A DNA stretch of 64,000 nucleotides from Dama dama (GCF_033118175.1 NC_083714.1:5270001-5334000), one strand, 5' to 3'. Numbered from the stretch's first letter, positions 10,236 through 20,025 are shown. Notes: generated by a model from the sequence alone, not told the origin. Numbers and translations: made by a program.

Positions 10236-11479
10236 CGTACACGTTAAGTTATCATCTATCATCTTGGGCGCTCACTACTGCTATCACTGCATCTTAGTTT
10301 CTTCCCGTCGCATTCTGTCCTTTTAAATCCCTGTCCCAATCACACATTCCCTCTCTCACACTCACTCAAAACCATGCACCTGTCACAGTGGTAAACTCTC
10401 TGAGAAACTCATTCTATCATACAGTGTCTTTCCTTCATACTTCTGTCACTCTCTTGTCACACACATTATTTGTCATTGGCACTATCATTTTCATTTGCAG
10501 ATCTCACCATTCAGACCCAACTTAAGCCCAGTGCCTGCTGGAGCACTACAGTCATCATATTTTGAGAAATGCAGAAACCAAAATGCCCAAGACTTTGAGC
10601 CACTGGTGTTGGGGAGAGAGTGGGTGTGTGTGATTTGTGTGGAGGAGACCTGCATCATGGGAGACAGGATATCGACATGGCAATACTGTCTGAAAGCTGA
10701 CCTGATGGACGAACACATGGAAAGCACATGAAACAGTGCATGGACTGTAGCAAGTGTTAGCTATCACTATGGATGAAGAGCACAGGTGCAGATGTGGAGA
10801 GGGCAGAGGGAGGACACTGGTGGGTCATGTGGCTTAGCCCCTCGCCCTCTAGTCCATCGTAGTCTTGTGAGATCCCTTCTACAGCACGACTGCCCTTACA
10901 AATGTCCCCCCAACCTGACAGTGGGCCCCTGAGGGAGAGATGTGTCCAGGCTCCCCGCTGGGGTCCTCTAGGCCACGGAGCAGGGCACAGACACAGGCAG
11001 TAGACAGGATCTACCCACACCCTAAAACTGACTCGGAGCCAGAATGGAGAGAAACTGGGTGGGTGGGAAGGCAGGACAGGGATGCCCCACCCCTGGGCAG
11101 CCACTCCCGGGGCCTCTCTCCCTGCGCTGGTGGAGGGGGAATGCTGCAGGCCTTAGATGTGAGGGTTGAGAGGACTCTCCAGCCCAGGGGATGGGGACCA
11201 GGGACGGGAGAGGGCAACAGACTGGGCGGGGTCCCGGGGAACATTGCCCTTCCCCCAGTCCTTGAGTGTATCCGGTTCCTCCGGTGCTTCTGAGGGGCCC
11301 CGGGCAAGCCCCCAGCCTGGAGTCCCTGCAGTCTGTGTGCTTGGAGCCCCAGGCAGCCCAGCCCCATGCCGTCCCCAGTGTGTCCAACAGCAGTCCCCGC
11401 TTCCCTCCCCAGGCAGGCAGGCACGGCAGGCTCCACATCCCTGCTATCATGCCTCCAGGGCCAGGCCACCCCACTCCCA
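10236..11479. other. No gene recognised; pyrimidine-rich then GC-rich DNA
   Basis: 10250-10490 resembles the CTGTCACAC-rich DNA seen before the LTR, as if the LTR split it. 10500-11480 is single-copy-looking and GC-rich after 10.8 kb. Overlapping open frames on both strands here (for example 10757-11104 - and 11011-11514 -) are expected from GC-rich DNA and show no family match. Confidence 0.5.
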
Positions 11480-11910
11480 TGTGAAGACACCTGTGCAAGC
11501 ATGCACACAGACACACATGCCCATGTGAATGCAACTCAACCGTGCTCTCTTTGACACGCGAACACACACACACCTGCACACAGGGACAGACCCATGTGCA
11601 TGCACCTGACCACACGCTCTCTCGTGACCACACATACCTGCCCATGTGCAAGCACCTCCACACACAGACACATGCACACGCCTATGTGCACGAATCTGTG
11701 CTTGTGCTCTCTCTCTCTGAAACACACCCACGCACACGCCGACGGGCAGGCACCTGTGTTAAGGGCACTCTCTTGGGCGCACACACAGATACACACACCT
11801 ATGTGCATGCATCTGGGCACGTGCTCTCTCTCACAAACACACGTGTATACGTGCCCATATGCATGCACCTGCCCATGCGCTCACGCACACAGACGCACAT
11901 ACATGCACGT
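11480..11910. repeat. CA-rich minisatellite upstream of the CTAG-like gene
   Basis: Imperfect units of about 42-72 bases are built on CCCATGTGCATGCACCTG followed by a CTCTCTC/CACACACA tract. Unit starts are seen near 11519, 11591, 11641, 11683, 11739, 11798 and 11853. Alternating purine-pyrimidine steps dominate. The Cys- and His-rich open frames on both strands come from the repeat. Confidence 0.8.
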
Positions 11911-12124
11911 GAGCTATGTGTGAGACACCAGAGGGAGAGACCGGCCCTGACCCAGGGGTTCCCGACTCCCTTCTGGGAGTCGATGACAAGGGCCTGCGCT
12001 CAGCAGGATGGTCACCTGTGAGCGACGCCAGGCTGGCAGCAACACAGACTTGGAGGTGCACAGGGACCGGGGCTCACTTGGGGTTTGCAGGCTTGGAGTG
12101 GAAACAGTCAGGGGCCTGAGGAGT

Positions 12125-12391
12125 GGGGCGGGGTCTGTTTGAGCATGCGCACTGAGAAGCTGCCCCCACACTAAAGGGTGGAGCGCCACCCAGAGGCCTC
12201 AGGGCTGAGTGGTTTACCAGCTTTCAGGCCTGAGGCAGGGCTGACACAGAGGGCCCAGACCACGTGGGTGGGCGTCTGTGCACGCACATTGGGGCGACAT
12301 GGCGCGCAAACATGTGACGTTTCAGCAGGGGGCGCCGTTTTGCCCGAGAGCCTGCAGTCATCGCGGGAACCAACGGTCGGTGGGAACCAAT
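12125..12391 (+). promoter_or_regulatory. Candidate promoter region of the CTAG-like gene
   Basis: GC-rich DNA ending about 130 bases before the first ATG. It contains a GC box (GGGGCGGGG, 12125-12133), a TGACGT half-CRE (12315-12320), a CTCF-like motif (12322-12336) and a CCAAT box (12387-12391). There is no clear TATA box, and a TATA-less CpG-type promoter would fit. The transcription start is not visible. Confidence 0.5.
12322..12336 (+). promoter_or_regulatory. CTCF-like binding motif
   Basis: TCAGCAGGGGGCGCC differs from the classical CTCF core (CCAGCAGGGGGCGCT and variants) mainly at the first base. It lies about 190 bases before the start codon of the CTAG-like gene. CpG within the motif could make binding methylation-sensitive. 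Confidence 0.6.
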
Positions 12392-12523
12392 CGTGAGGCA
12401 GAACCAGGATGTGTTTCCTCAGGCGCTCTGCCGATCCTGAATTGCAGGTCTCATCACAGGGCTGGGTTCTGTAGGGACGGTTCAGACTTTCCCGCCACGG
12501 AGGGCAGGGGAGAGCGGTTCAAG

Positions 12524-12864
12524 ATGGAGCCTGAGGCACACGGTGGAGGAGCCATGAGGGCAGCCGATGAAGACGCAGGCGCCGTGGCCTCTGCAACGGG
12601 CACAGCACATGGTGGCCAAGGCGTGCCGGGTGGTGCTGGTGGCCGCCATGGCCCTGGTGACCCAGCTGGCCCTGGAGATGCCGTCAGTCGAGGAGTCCCT
12701 GCCGGCTCCGGCGACATGGCTGATCCCAGAGACCCCAGCACTGCCGGAGAGTCAGGTGGCGCAGCCGCTGCCATTCCGCAGACCCCGGGGGCACCCCACG
12801 CACCAGGGCCTGGCGGAGACACTGCACCCGGAGCTGGAGTTCTGAGTAACCGAGTCTTCCAGTT
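12524..12864 (+). CDS. CTAG-like gene, coding exon 1
   Basis: Encodes the low-complexity Gly/Ala/Pro-rich N-terminus and the first residues of the conserved domain. It ends after CAG TT, before GTATCC. This donor is weak beyond the GT, but the join reproduces the family residues exactly (Q-F-N-L-A-V-P-F). Confidence 0.82.
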
Positions 12865-13645
12865 GTATCCTATTCCAGGAGCCCTGGTGGGCCGGGCGGC
12901 TGAGGGTGTGGGGGGTGGGCTAGGGGTGGTTTGGAGGTTGCAGGCAGCGGGGCCTAAAGTGTAGGAGGAGGGTACTCTGGGGGGCTGGAGGGTATGGGTC
13001 AGAGTTGGTCTGGCTGCCAGGGGAAGGTGGTGAGGAAAAACAATCTGAAGGGAGCCAAAGGATCGGGCGGTGATGTCCCTGGTGTCCGGCGGCTGCCTTG
13101 TGGGAGAAGGCAGGTCTCCGTGAGCAGGAAGCCTGACGTACAGGCAAAATGACTCGTGTGGATGGTGCCTTAACTGTATCTCCACCAGCAACCTCGCCGT
13201 GCCTTTCTCATCGTACGCGGAGGCGGACAACGCCCGCTACCTCCTGACTCGACTTACTCAACTGCGATGGCCGGTTCAGAGGGAGCTCTACGTTCATGGC
13301 CGCATGTTGGTTCTGTCAGTTCTAAAGGGGTCTGGGGTGAGGGACAGAGTGGTGGGTGGTGACCAGTCTCGGCCCGGGAGGAGCCATAATGGAGGGTTAA
13401 GCCTAGAGGAGAAGTGTGGTGCTCTGGGCGTCTCGGTGTGCAGGGACAGAGGGAGGACATGCTCCTCTTCTTCCTTCTCGGCGGGAACCTGAATTTCATT
13501 TTCCCTCCCTTTTAGCCGATTGACTGCTGAAGACCAAGCCTTGCTCCAGACGGCCATCGCCTTCTGTCAGGAGCAGCTTTCCGTGGTGATGTGGACCTTG
13601 CTGAACTTTGTGCCCGCCCAGCCTCAGCACAGAAGAGGGCTTTAA
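12524..13645 (+). CDS. CTAG/LAGE3-family (NY-ESO-1-like) protein gene, three exons
   Basis: Exons 12524-12864, 13189-13314 and 13516-13645 join in frame into 597 bases, 198 residues plus stop. The family includes the human testis antigens CTAG1/CTAG2 (about 180 residues) and LAGE3, a Pcc1-type subunit of the KEOPS tRNA t6A-modification complex. As in those, the N-terminus is Gly/Ala/Pro-rich and disordered-looking (residues 1-105), followed by a compact Pcc1-like domain. Diagnostic matches: NRVFQFNLAVPF aligns with the CTAG SRLLEFYLAMPF stretch; then EAD.AR, ELYVHGRMLVLRLTAED and QLSVVMW follow. Both introns are phase 2, and the second splits the codon before RLTA as I infer for human CTAG. 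The start at 12524 has a good context (A at -3, G at +4). A second in-frame ATG at 12554 gives MRAADEDAG, close to the LAGE3 N-terminus, so it may be the real start. The C-terminal exon looks nearer to CTAG than to LAGE3. No stop, frameshift or lost splice AG/GT is seen. AATAAA lies 160 bases after the stop. It is convergent with VAMP7. Confidence 0.88.
13189..13314 (+). CDS. CTAG-like gene, coding exon 2
   Basis: Acceptor TATCTCCACCAG precedes 13189 and donor GTCAGT follows 13314. Encodes NLAVPFSSYAEADNAR onward to RMLVL. It has the same coding span as the middle exon of the family. Intron 1 is 324 bases and intron 2 is 201. Confidence 0.85.
13516..13645 (+). CDS. CTAG-like gene, coding exon 3 with stop codon
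   Basis: Pyrimidine-rich acceptor CCCTCCCTTTTAG precedes it. It encodes RLTAEDQALLQ, EQLSVVMW and a short polar tail ending HRRGL, then TAA at 13643-13645. The RLTA-D and L-MW positions match the CTAG C-terminal exon. Confidence 0.87.
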
Positions 13646-13806
13646 ACCTAGCCTATGTGCCCTAGCCTCAAGTGTCCTTCCTGAGGGCATTGCTTTCTGC
13701 AGTAGTCTGATCAGGCTTCAGCTTGTGCCTGTGGTGCTGTTTTGGGCGGGGGTGGGGGAGGGGCTCAGGGTCCACATGGTTTGTTTGGTGATTGCTAACT
13801 GCAGAA

Positions 13807-13812
13807 AATAAA
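13807..13812 (+). terminator. Poly(A) signal of the CTAG-like gene
   Basis: Canonical AATAAA 162 bases downstream of the stop codon, followed by a T-rich stretch with TGTGCTGTCTCTG. This gives a short 3-prime UTR of about 180-190 bases. Confidence 0.75.
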
Positions 13813-14052
13813 AGTGAGCTACTGTGCTGTCTCTGACTTTAGTTTTAGCTTGTTCACTTCCTAATACTGCATTCATCTTCCGGTTGGAGGGGAGGTTCCG
13901 AGATCCAGATATTCAAGGAGCACAACATAAGTGAAGACAATGTAAGAAGTGGGAGAATAAGAATGTTGTGTATTGCCATTCACTATTGATTTTGGAATAT
14001 TTTGTCAGTTTTATAGTTACATTTATATATTAAGATATAATACCAGAACGTC

Positions 14053-14390
14053 GCTGTTGTTGCTCAGTCTCTAACTAGTGTCCAACTCTTTGCAACCCCA
14101 TGGACTGTAGCAAACCAGGCTCTGTGTCCCCACTGTCTCCTGGAGTTTGCTCAAGTTCATGCCCATTCTGTGGGTTATGCTGTCAAACCATGTCATCCTC
14201 TGTCATCCCATTCTCCTTTTGCCTTCAGTCTCCCCCAACATCAGAGTCTTTTCCAGTGAGTCAGCTTTTTGCATCTGCTGGCCAAAGGGTTGAAGCTTCA
14301 GCTTCAGCTTCAGTCCCAATGGAAATCCAGGACTGATTTCCTTTAGGATTGACTGGTCGGATCTTGCAGTCCAAGGCACTCTCAAGAGTA
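14053..14390 (-). mobile_element. BovB LINE 3-prime end, antisense
   Basis: Reversed BovB terminus from the CGACTGAGC-type end into the ORF2 C-terminus, diverged and 5-prime truncated. It lies opposite in orientation to another BovB 3-prime end at 14548-14798. Confidence 0.85.
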
Positions 14391-15060
14391 TCCTTGTATC
14401 CTGAAATCATGCTAAACTCATTAACTAATTGTAATAGCTCTTTCGTCGATCCCTTTGACCTTCCTACATAGACAATCATTTTGTCTGTAAAGAAATACAC
14501 ATTTCTTTCTTCCTTTCTAATTGATGCATTTTAACTGATTTCTGTTAAAATTAAATCCCCGGCACTTTGGCCACCTGATGCAAAGAGCCGACTCATTGCC
14601 AAAGACCCTGATGCTGGGAGAGATTGAAGGTGGGAGGAGAAGGGAATGACAGAAGACGAGATAGGTGGATGGCATCACGACTCCACGGACATGCATTTGA
14701 TCAAGTTTTGGGAGATGGTGAAGGACAGGGAAGCCTAGCGAGAGCAGTCCGTGGGGTCGCAGAGAGTTACACTTGACTGAGCGACTGAACAACAACACAC
14801 TGATTTCTGTTATAATGGATTGGAGTTTCCTGCTTCTTTGCCTCCTGGTAATTCTACATTGGATGCCAAGCATTATCGAATTTCCCTTGCATGCTTGATA
14901 TTTTTCTATTCCTAGACTTATTCTTGAGCTTTATTGTGAAATCCTGTTAAGATGCTTGGAAACAGTTTGATCCTTTTGGGTCTTACTTTTTCAGGTTGGC
15001 TCTTTAGGACCAGAGCAGATCTTAGTGTAGGATGAACTTAATGAACTGAAATCGTCCATG
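14391..15060 (-). mobile_element. Old L1 fragment, antisense, interrupted by BovB
   Basis: 14391-14547 matches reversed L1 ORF2 sequence (ACATAGACAATCATTTTGTC). The 3-prime continuation after the BovB (14799 to about 15060) also has an old-L1 character. No open frame survives. The right limit is uncertain. Confidence 0.55.
14548..14798 (+). mobile_element. BovB LINE 3-prime end with 14-base target-site duplication
   Basis: A 251-base BovB terminus is flanked on both sides by ACTGATTTCTGTTA (14534-14547 and 14799-14812). The duplication shows it is a genuine short, 5-prime-truncated insertion into L1 and not a deletion product. Confidence 0.85.
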
Positions 15061-15107
15061 TCTGAGAAGGCTATAGCTGGAAACAAGGACTCTTTAAAAA
15101 AAATTTT

Positions 15108-15430
15108 TTTTTCATGAAAATTATTTGTTTACTTTTGGCTGTGCCGCCTCTTGTTAACTGTGTGCAGTTTTTCTGTGCTTGCAGCCATCGGGGGCTACTC
15201 TCTACTTGCTGTGCTCAGGCTCCTCATTGTCGAGGAGCACAGACTCTAGATCGTGGTGAGCTCAGTAGATGTGGCACACGGGCATAGTCGAGCCGGGAAT
15301 GTGGGATCTTCCTGGCCCAGGGATCGAACCCATGTGCCCTGCATTGGCAGGCTCTAGGTGCTCCAGCTTCAGTAGTTGCAGCTATTGGGCTCCAGAGCAC
15401 AGGCTCAGAAGCATTTATCCTTCAAGAAAA
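15108..15430 (-). mobile_element. CHR-type tRNA-Glu SINE, antisense
   Basis: Reads as the reversed cetartiodactyl CHR SINE (GGCTGTGCCGCCTC, GGGATCGAACCCATGTG) with an A/T-rich tail region at both ends. Old and diverged. Confidence 0.75.
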
Positions 15431-15794
15431 AAATAATAAAATTTAAAAAAAAAAGTGAGAAAAAAGAAACGAAAAAACAACTACACTATGTAACCTATGG
15501 TAAGGTGATGAGAACTCTGGTAGGAAGTGCAACAAGAGAAAGGAGAGGGAGCACTTGGAGGAGTGGTTTTCCATTTTCAACCGGGTGGTCGGGGTTGTCT
15601 TCGTTGTGAAGCAGAGACTGAGTGAACCTGGAGGAGGTTTGGGAGCGTGAGGAGACTAGCGTGGCCAGAGCAGAGTGGGAGAAGAGGAGAGCAGCAGGAC
15701 AGGGGGCTGAGAGTTGACAGGGACTGGATGTGGAGGCCTCAGGGGACATGCTGAGGGCTTGTGCTGAGAGTGAAGTGTGAGGTGGTGGAGGGTG
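15431..15794. other. Unassigned purine-rich DNA
   Basis: A-rich tract then GAGG-rich sequence. Open frames 15376-15609 (+) and 15495-15749 (-) overlap and match no family I recognise. Confidence 0.4.
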
Positions 15795-16262
15795 GCTGTG
15801 GGTTGGATTGTGTCCACCTGAAAAAGATGTTGCAGTCCCAACCCCTCGAGCCTGTGGATGTGACTTGATTTGGAAATAGGGTTTTGCAGATATACTTAGT
15901 TAAGATGTGGTCACACTGTGTTACGGCGGCCCTAATCAAATGACTGGATGCACTTATAAGAAAGCCATGTGAACACACACAGAGAGAGGCTGTGTGAAGA
16001 AAGAGGAAGAGTTGGAGTGAAGTGTCTACAAGGCAGAGAAGTCCAGGCGCTGCAGGCCACCACCAGAACCTACCAGAGAGGCCTGGAACTGACTCTCCCT
16101 CGGTGCCACCAGAGGGAATCAGCCCAGCCAACATCACTCTCTCAGAGGCCTCCTGGCCTCCTGAAGCGTGAGAGAATAAATTTCTCTTTTCTGAAGGTAT
16201 CTCCTTTGTGGTACCTTAGGATGGAAGCCCTAGGAAACTCATACAATTATCAACAGAGTAGT
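15795..16262 (+). mobile_element. MaLR-type LTR (MLT1/MST-like)
   Basis: Begins like a MaLR LTR (GGATTGTGTCCACCTG) and ends with the typical GAGAGAATAAATTTCTCTTTT, then GGAAGCCCTAGGAAACTCATACAA. Old mammalian ERVL-MaLR LTR. Confidence 0.75.
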
Positions 16263-16379
16263 GATATCATCTGACTGATATTTTGATTGGTGAAGTCTGG
16301 GTTCATATTGTTCTTTTTGTTCTTCATGCTTATCGATATTGACTTCAAACGTGAAAGACTTGCTTACTGAAAGGTCACA

Positions 16380-17575
16380 AAGTTCTCATCTGAGTCCTTA
16401 ATTTTTTATCCTTTTATAGCTTTTGCATGTAGAGCTCTGAGCATTTGAATGTAATCTTTGTGAATGATGGACGGTAAGTACACAAGGAAATGGAGGTTTG
16501 TCTTTTCCCCATATGGATATTCCACAACCATTTGGTCAACAAAAGACTATCCTCCCTCCACTGAATTATCTAAACTGCTCTACCGAATATCCATTGACCA
16601 CATACAAATGTCTGGAAATGTTTCTGGACTGTCAGTCCTGTTCCATGGATCCACAGCTCCAGTACCGAACATGTACAGTAAGCTATGAAACCAGGCTGTG
16701 TTAGTCTTTTTTATTTGCGCATAGTCACAATTCTTCAGGCTATCATCGGGCTTCTGGTCTCACATAAATTTCAATATCAGCTCATCAGGGACTTCTCTGG
16801 TTGTCCAGTGGTTGAGACAATACCTGCCAATGCAGGGAGCACAGGGACGATCCCACAAGCTGAAATGCCACTAAGCCCAAGCACCACAACCGCTGAGTCT
16901 ATGCCCTAGAGCCCAACAGCCGCAACTATAGAAGCTGGAGCACCTAGAGCCTGTGCTCTGCCACAAGAGAAGTCACCGCAATGAGAATCTTATCTGCTGC
17001 AACTAGAGCATAGCCCCCACTCACCACAACTCAAAAAACCCCGACGGGTGCAGCAGCGAAGACCCAGCCAAGCCAAAATTACATAAACAAACAAACATAT
17101 CTTTTAAGAAAGAATCTGCCTCACAATGTGGGCAATATCACTTTGATCTCTGGTCTGGGAACTAAGATCCTACATGCAGTGGAGCAACAACTGAGCCTGG
17201 GCATCGCCACTGGAGTGTCTGTGCACTGCAACAAAAGACCCCGTGTGACACAATGACGTGTCCACATTCCCCAAATAAGGCCTGATGGATCGAAGTAAAG
17301 AAAGAAAGAAAGTATTTGTTTAAGAAATCAGCTCATCAATTTCTACAAAAATGTTTGCTGGCATTTTGAGGCACTCTATAGGTGACTTTTGGGGAAACTG
17401 AGCCTTGAGCAATATCAATTCTTCTCATCAGACATGATTGAAGAACATGCATATGATACATCTCTGCATTTTTAGGTCTTCCTTCAATTTCTCCATGGTG
17501 GTGTCTGACAAATTTTCTTAAATGTACCCTAATGTTTCATAAAGGGCAAGGAGCCCTGTGTGTCTGGATCCAACT
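16380..17575 (-). mobile_element. Old L1 fragment, antisense, split by a SINE
   Basis: Reversed L1 ORF2 3-prime sequence (for example CATTTGGTCAACAAAAGACT and CAATTTCTACAAAAATGTTTG) continues on both sides of the insertion at 16788-17326. All frames are broken. Confidence 0.7.
16788..17326 (+). mobile_element. Two CHR-type SINE units inside one target-site duplication
   Basis: A full-length-like CHR SINE (16788-17097) ends in an A-rich tail. A second, partial SINE unit (about 17110-17310) follows and ends in (AAAG)n. The pair is bounded by ATCAGCTCATCA at 16776-16787 and 17327-17338, consistent with one insertion event or a SINE landing in a SINE tail. Confidence 0.75.
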
Positions 17576-17589
17576 AGGCAAGGGGGTAC

Positions 17590-18165
17590 TGGAAAGGGAA
17601 GTTGAGCTTTAAGCCAACTTTTCACTTTCATCAAGAGGCTCTTTAGTTCTTCACTTTATGCCATATGGGTGGTGTCATCTGCATATCTGACTTTATTGAT
17701 ATTTCTCCCAGCAATCTTGCTGCCAGCTTGTGCTTCATCCAGCCCAGCCTTTCTCATGATGTACTCTGCATATAAGTTAAATAAGCAGGGTGACAATATA
17801 CAGCCTTGACATACTCCTTTTCCTGTTTGGAGCCAGTCTGTTGTTCCATGTCCAGTTATAACTGCTGCTTCCTGACCTGCATGCAGATTTCTCAAGAGGC
17901 AGGTCAAGTGGTGGTATTCTCATCTCTTTCAGAATTTTCCAGAGTTTATTGTGATCCACACAGTCAAAGGCTTTGGCATAGTCAATAAAGCAGAAATAGA
18001 TGTCTTTCTGGAACTCTGTTGCTTTTTTGATGATCCAGCAGATGTTGGCAGTTTTTATCGCTGGTTCCTCTGCCTTTTCTAAAACCACTTGAACATCTGG
18101 AATTTCATGGTTCACGTATTGTTGAAGCCTGGCTTGGAGACTTTTCAGCATTACTTTGCTTAGTA
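17590..18165 (-). mobile_element. BovB LINE RT fragment, antisense
   Basis: The reverse strand encodes BovB RT pieces: YADDT box (17660-17680), QGCILSPCLFNLYAEY, and DYAKAFDCVDHNKLWKIL. Frames of 83 and 179 codons are shifted relative to each other, so it is non-functional. Confidence 0.9.
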
Positions 18166-19075
18166 AATCTTTAATCCAAAATGACAAAATGGCAGAGTAG
18201 AAGGACATGTGCTCAACTTCTTCTGTGAGAACTCCAAAATACAACTCACTGTGAACAACCATCGACAGGACAATGTTGGATCCCACCAAAAAAAGATACC
18301 TCACGTTCAAGGGCAAAGGAGAAGCCCCAGCAAGACGGTAGGAGGGGCAAAATAGTGTTTAGAATCAAACCCCATACCTGCCAGAGACACTCAGAGGGCT
18401 GAAACAGAACCTTGTGCAACCAGGAGACCCCACAGAGACTGACCAGACCTGCCTTTGAGTGTTTGAGCATCTCCTGTGGAGGGACAGGTCAGCAGTGGCC
18501 TGCCACAGGGGCAGGGACTCTGGCTGCAGCAGACCTGGGTGTGGCATAAGCCCTCTTGGAGGAGTTCACCATTAACCCCACCATAGAGACACTAAGCAGA
18601 TGACCCGCAAACTGCAGAACAATTATACCAAAGAAATTCTCACGCTGTTAGGAAATTTGTAGGACCCACAGCGGATTTCCCAACCTGGGGATCTGGCACA
18701 GGGACTGAGAAGTCCCAGGGAATTAGACTTTGGAGCCCAGTGGGATTTGATTACAGAATTTCTACAGGACTGGGGAAACAGACACTTGGAGGGCACAAAC
18801 AGAACCTTGTGTGCACCAGGACCCAGAAGAAAACAGCAGTGTTCCCAAAAGGGACTGACCCAGACTTGCCCGTGAGTGTCCAGGAGTCTCCAGCGGAGGC
18901 GTGGGTCAGTAGTGGCCTGCTGCAGGGTCGGGGGCACTGAGGGCAGCAGTGTGTGCACGGGATCTTTAAAATGAGGTCGCCATTGTCTTCATTACCTCCC
19001 CCACAGTTTGGTCTCAGGTCAAACAACAGGGAGAACCACAGCCCCGCCCATCAACAGAAAGCCACGTTATGGGGC
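18166..19075 (+). mobile_element. Ruminant L1 5-prime UTR
   Basis: Starts with AAAATGACAAAATGGCAGAG, the L1 5-prime start in diverged form. It contains two copies of the ruminant L1 UTR module (CAGAACCTTGTG, GTCCAGGAGTCTCC, GGCCTGC). ORF1 and ORF2 are missing. Frames on the - strand here are UTR artefacts. Confidence 0.75.
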
Positions 19076-19698
19076 ATTTAATATTCACAAGGTCCAAGGG
19101 TTTCTAAGTAAACAACAGGTTTGCAAGGTCCTCTGGCCACTGTATGTCCCCTAGGCTGGGGTTCCTACCTCCAGCCTCCATCCTTAGGGTCACCCCGCCT
19201 ACAGATGACAGCACCCTCTGCAGAGTGATCTTCCAAAAAACTGGGATGTGTCCTGGGGACACTGGGGAAGGGGGAAGGAGAAGAGACTCAAGCCTTGGGT
19301 GTTTCTTCTGGCACATTCCACTCTAGCTGACAATCCATGAACAGAGTTTTCCATGAGACTCAATGCCTGTGGACCAGAGTGGGGCAGGAAGCAATGCTGC
19401 TTCCTTAGGGCCATCTTCCAGAACGACAACGTTAAACCTAGTGCTGTTGGGCTCTTCATACTCACAAGGCCTACGGGACTATAAATGACACCTGCCATCC
19501 AGTCATGTCCCAGGGTAAATCATCAGACATGAATTCAAACAGGGCCACCTTTCAAGAAGACAATTTCAAGAGGTAAACTGTTATCACACTGTACAATATC
19601 GAAAAGCACCAGGAAAATTCCTCCAGCTCACTATGTATTCAGCTCAGTCTCTCAGTCACATCCTACGCTTCGCAATCCCATGGACTGCAGCACACCAC
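19076..19698. other. Unassigned DNA with a repeated ATTCACAAGG-type motif and a BovB tail piece
   Basis: Similar phrases (ATTCACAAGGTCC or ACTCACAAGGCC followed by CTATAA or CTAAGT) occur at about 19081, 19460 and 21722, suggesting an unlisted repeat. 19640-19698 is a short antisense BovB-like end. No gene seen. Confidence 0.4.
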
Positions 19699-20025
19699 CA
19701 TGTATTACATCCACGCTAATCAAAACTCCCATGAAAAATCCCCTCACACAGGTCAGAATGGCCACCGTCTAAATATCTACAGAGAATACGGGCTGCAGAC
19801 GATGGAGGCAAAAGGGAATTCTCCTACACTCTTGGTGGGGTTGAAATGGGTGCAGGAAATATCAAAACAGCAAGGAGGTTCCTTATCAACTAAACATCCA
19901 GAAACCACAAGGCCCAACAAGCCCATGTCTGGGCTCAGACCCAGAAAAAATCAGAATTCACAGGGACCCGTGCACCCTTGTTTTCAGGGCAGGTCGACTG
20001 ACAATGGCCAAACTAGCATTTCTGC
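19699..20025 (+). mobile_element. L1 ORF2 3-prime fragment
   Basis: Contains the late-ORF2 L1 words in diverged form (AATCAAAACTCCCATGAAAA, CAGAATGGCCACC, CTCTTGGTGGG). The 200-codon open frame at 19700-20302 runs through this fragment into an LTR and is not a gene. Confidence 0.65.

Noticed and set aside
11011..11663. Overlapping 167- and 213-codon frames on the - strand
   Set aside because: They lie in GC-rich DNA and the CA-rich minisatellite, with Cys/His/Val-rich translations reflecting the repeat. No family resemblance.
12567..12845. 92-codon frame in another frame of exon 1
   Set aside because: It overlaps the better-supported exon 1 frame and does not join to the conserved exons 2 and 3.
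12454..13230. 258-codon open frame on the - strand opposite CTAG-like exon 1
   Set aside because: It is the complement of GC-rich coding DNA (Pro/Ala-rich shadow) and crosses an intron of the real gene. The + strand splicing explains the locus.
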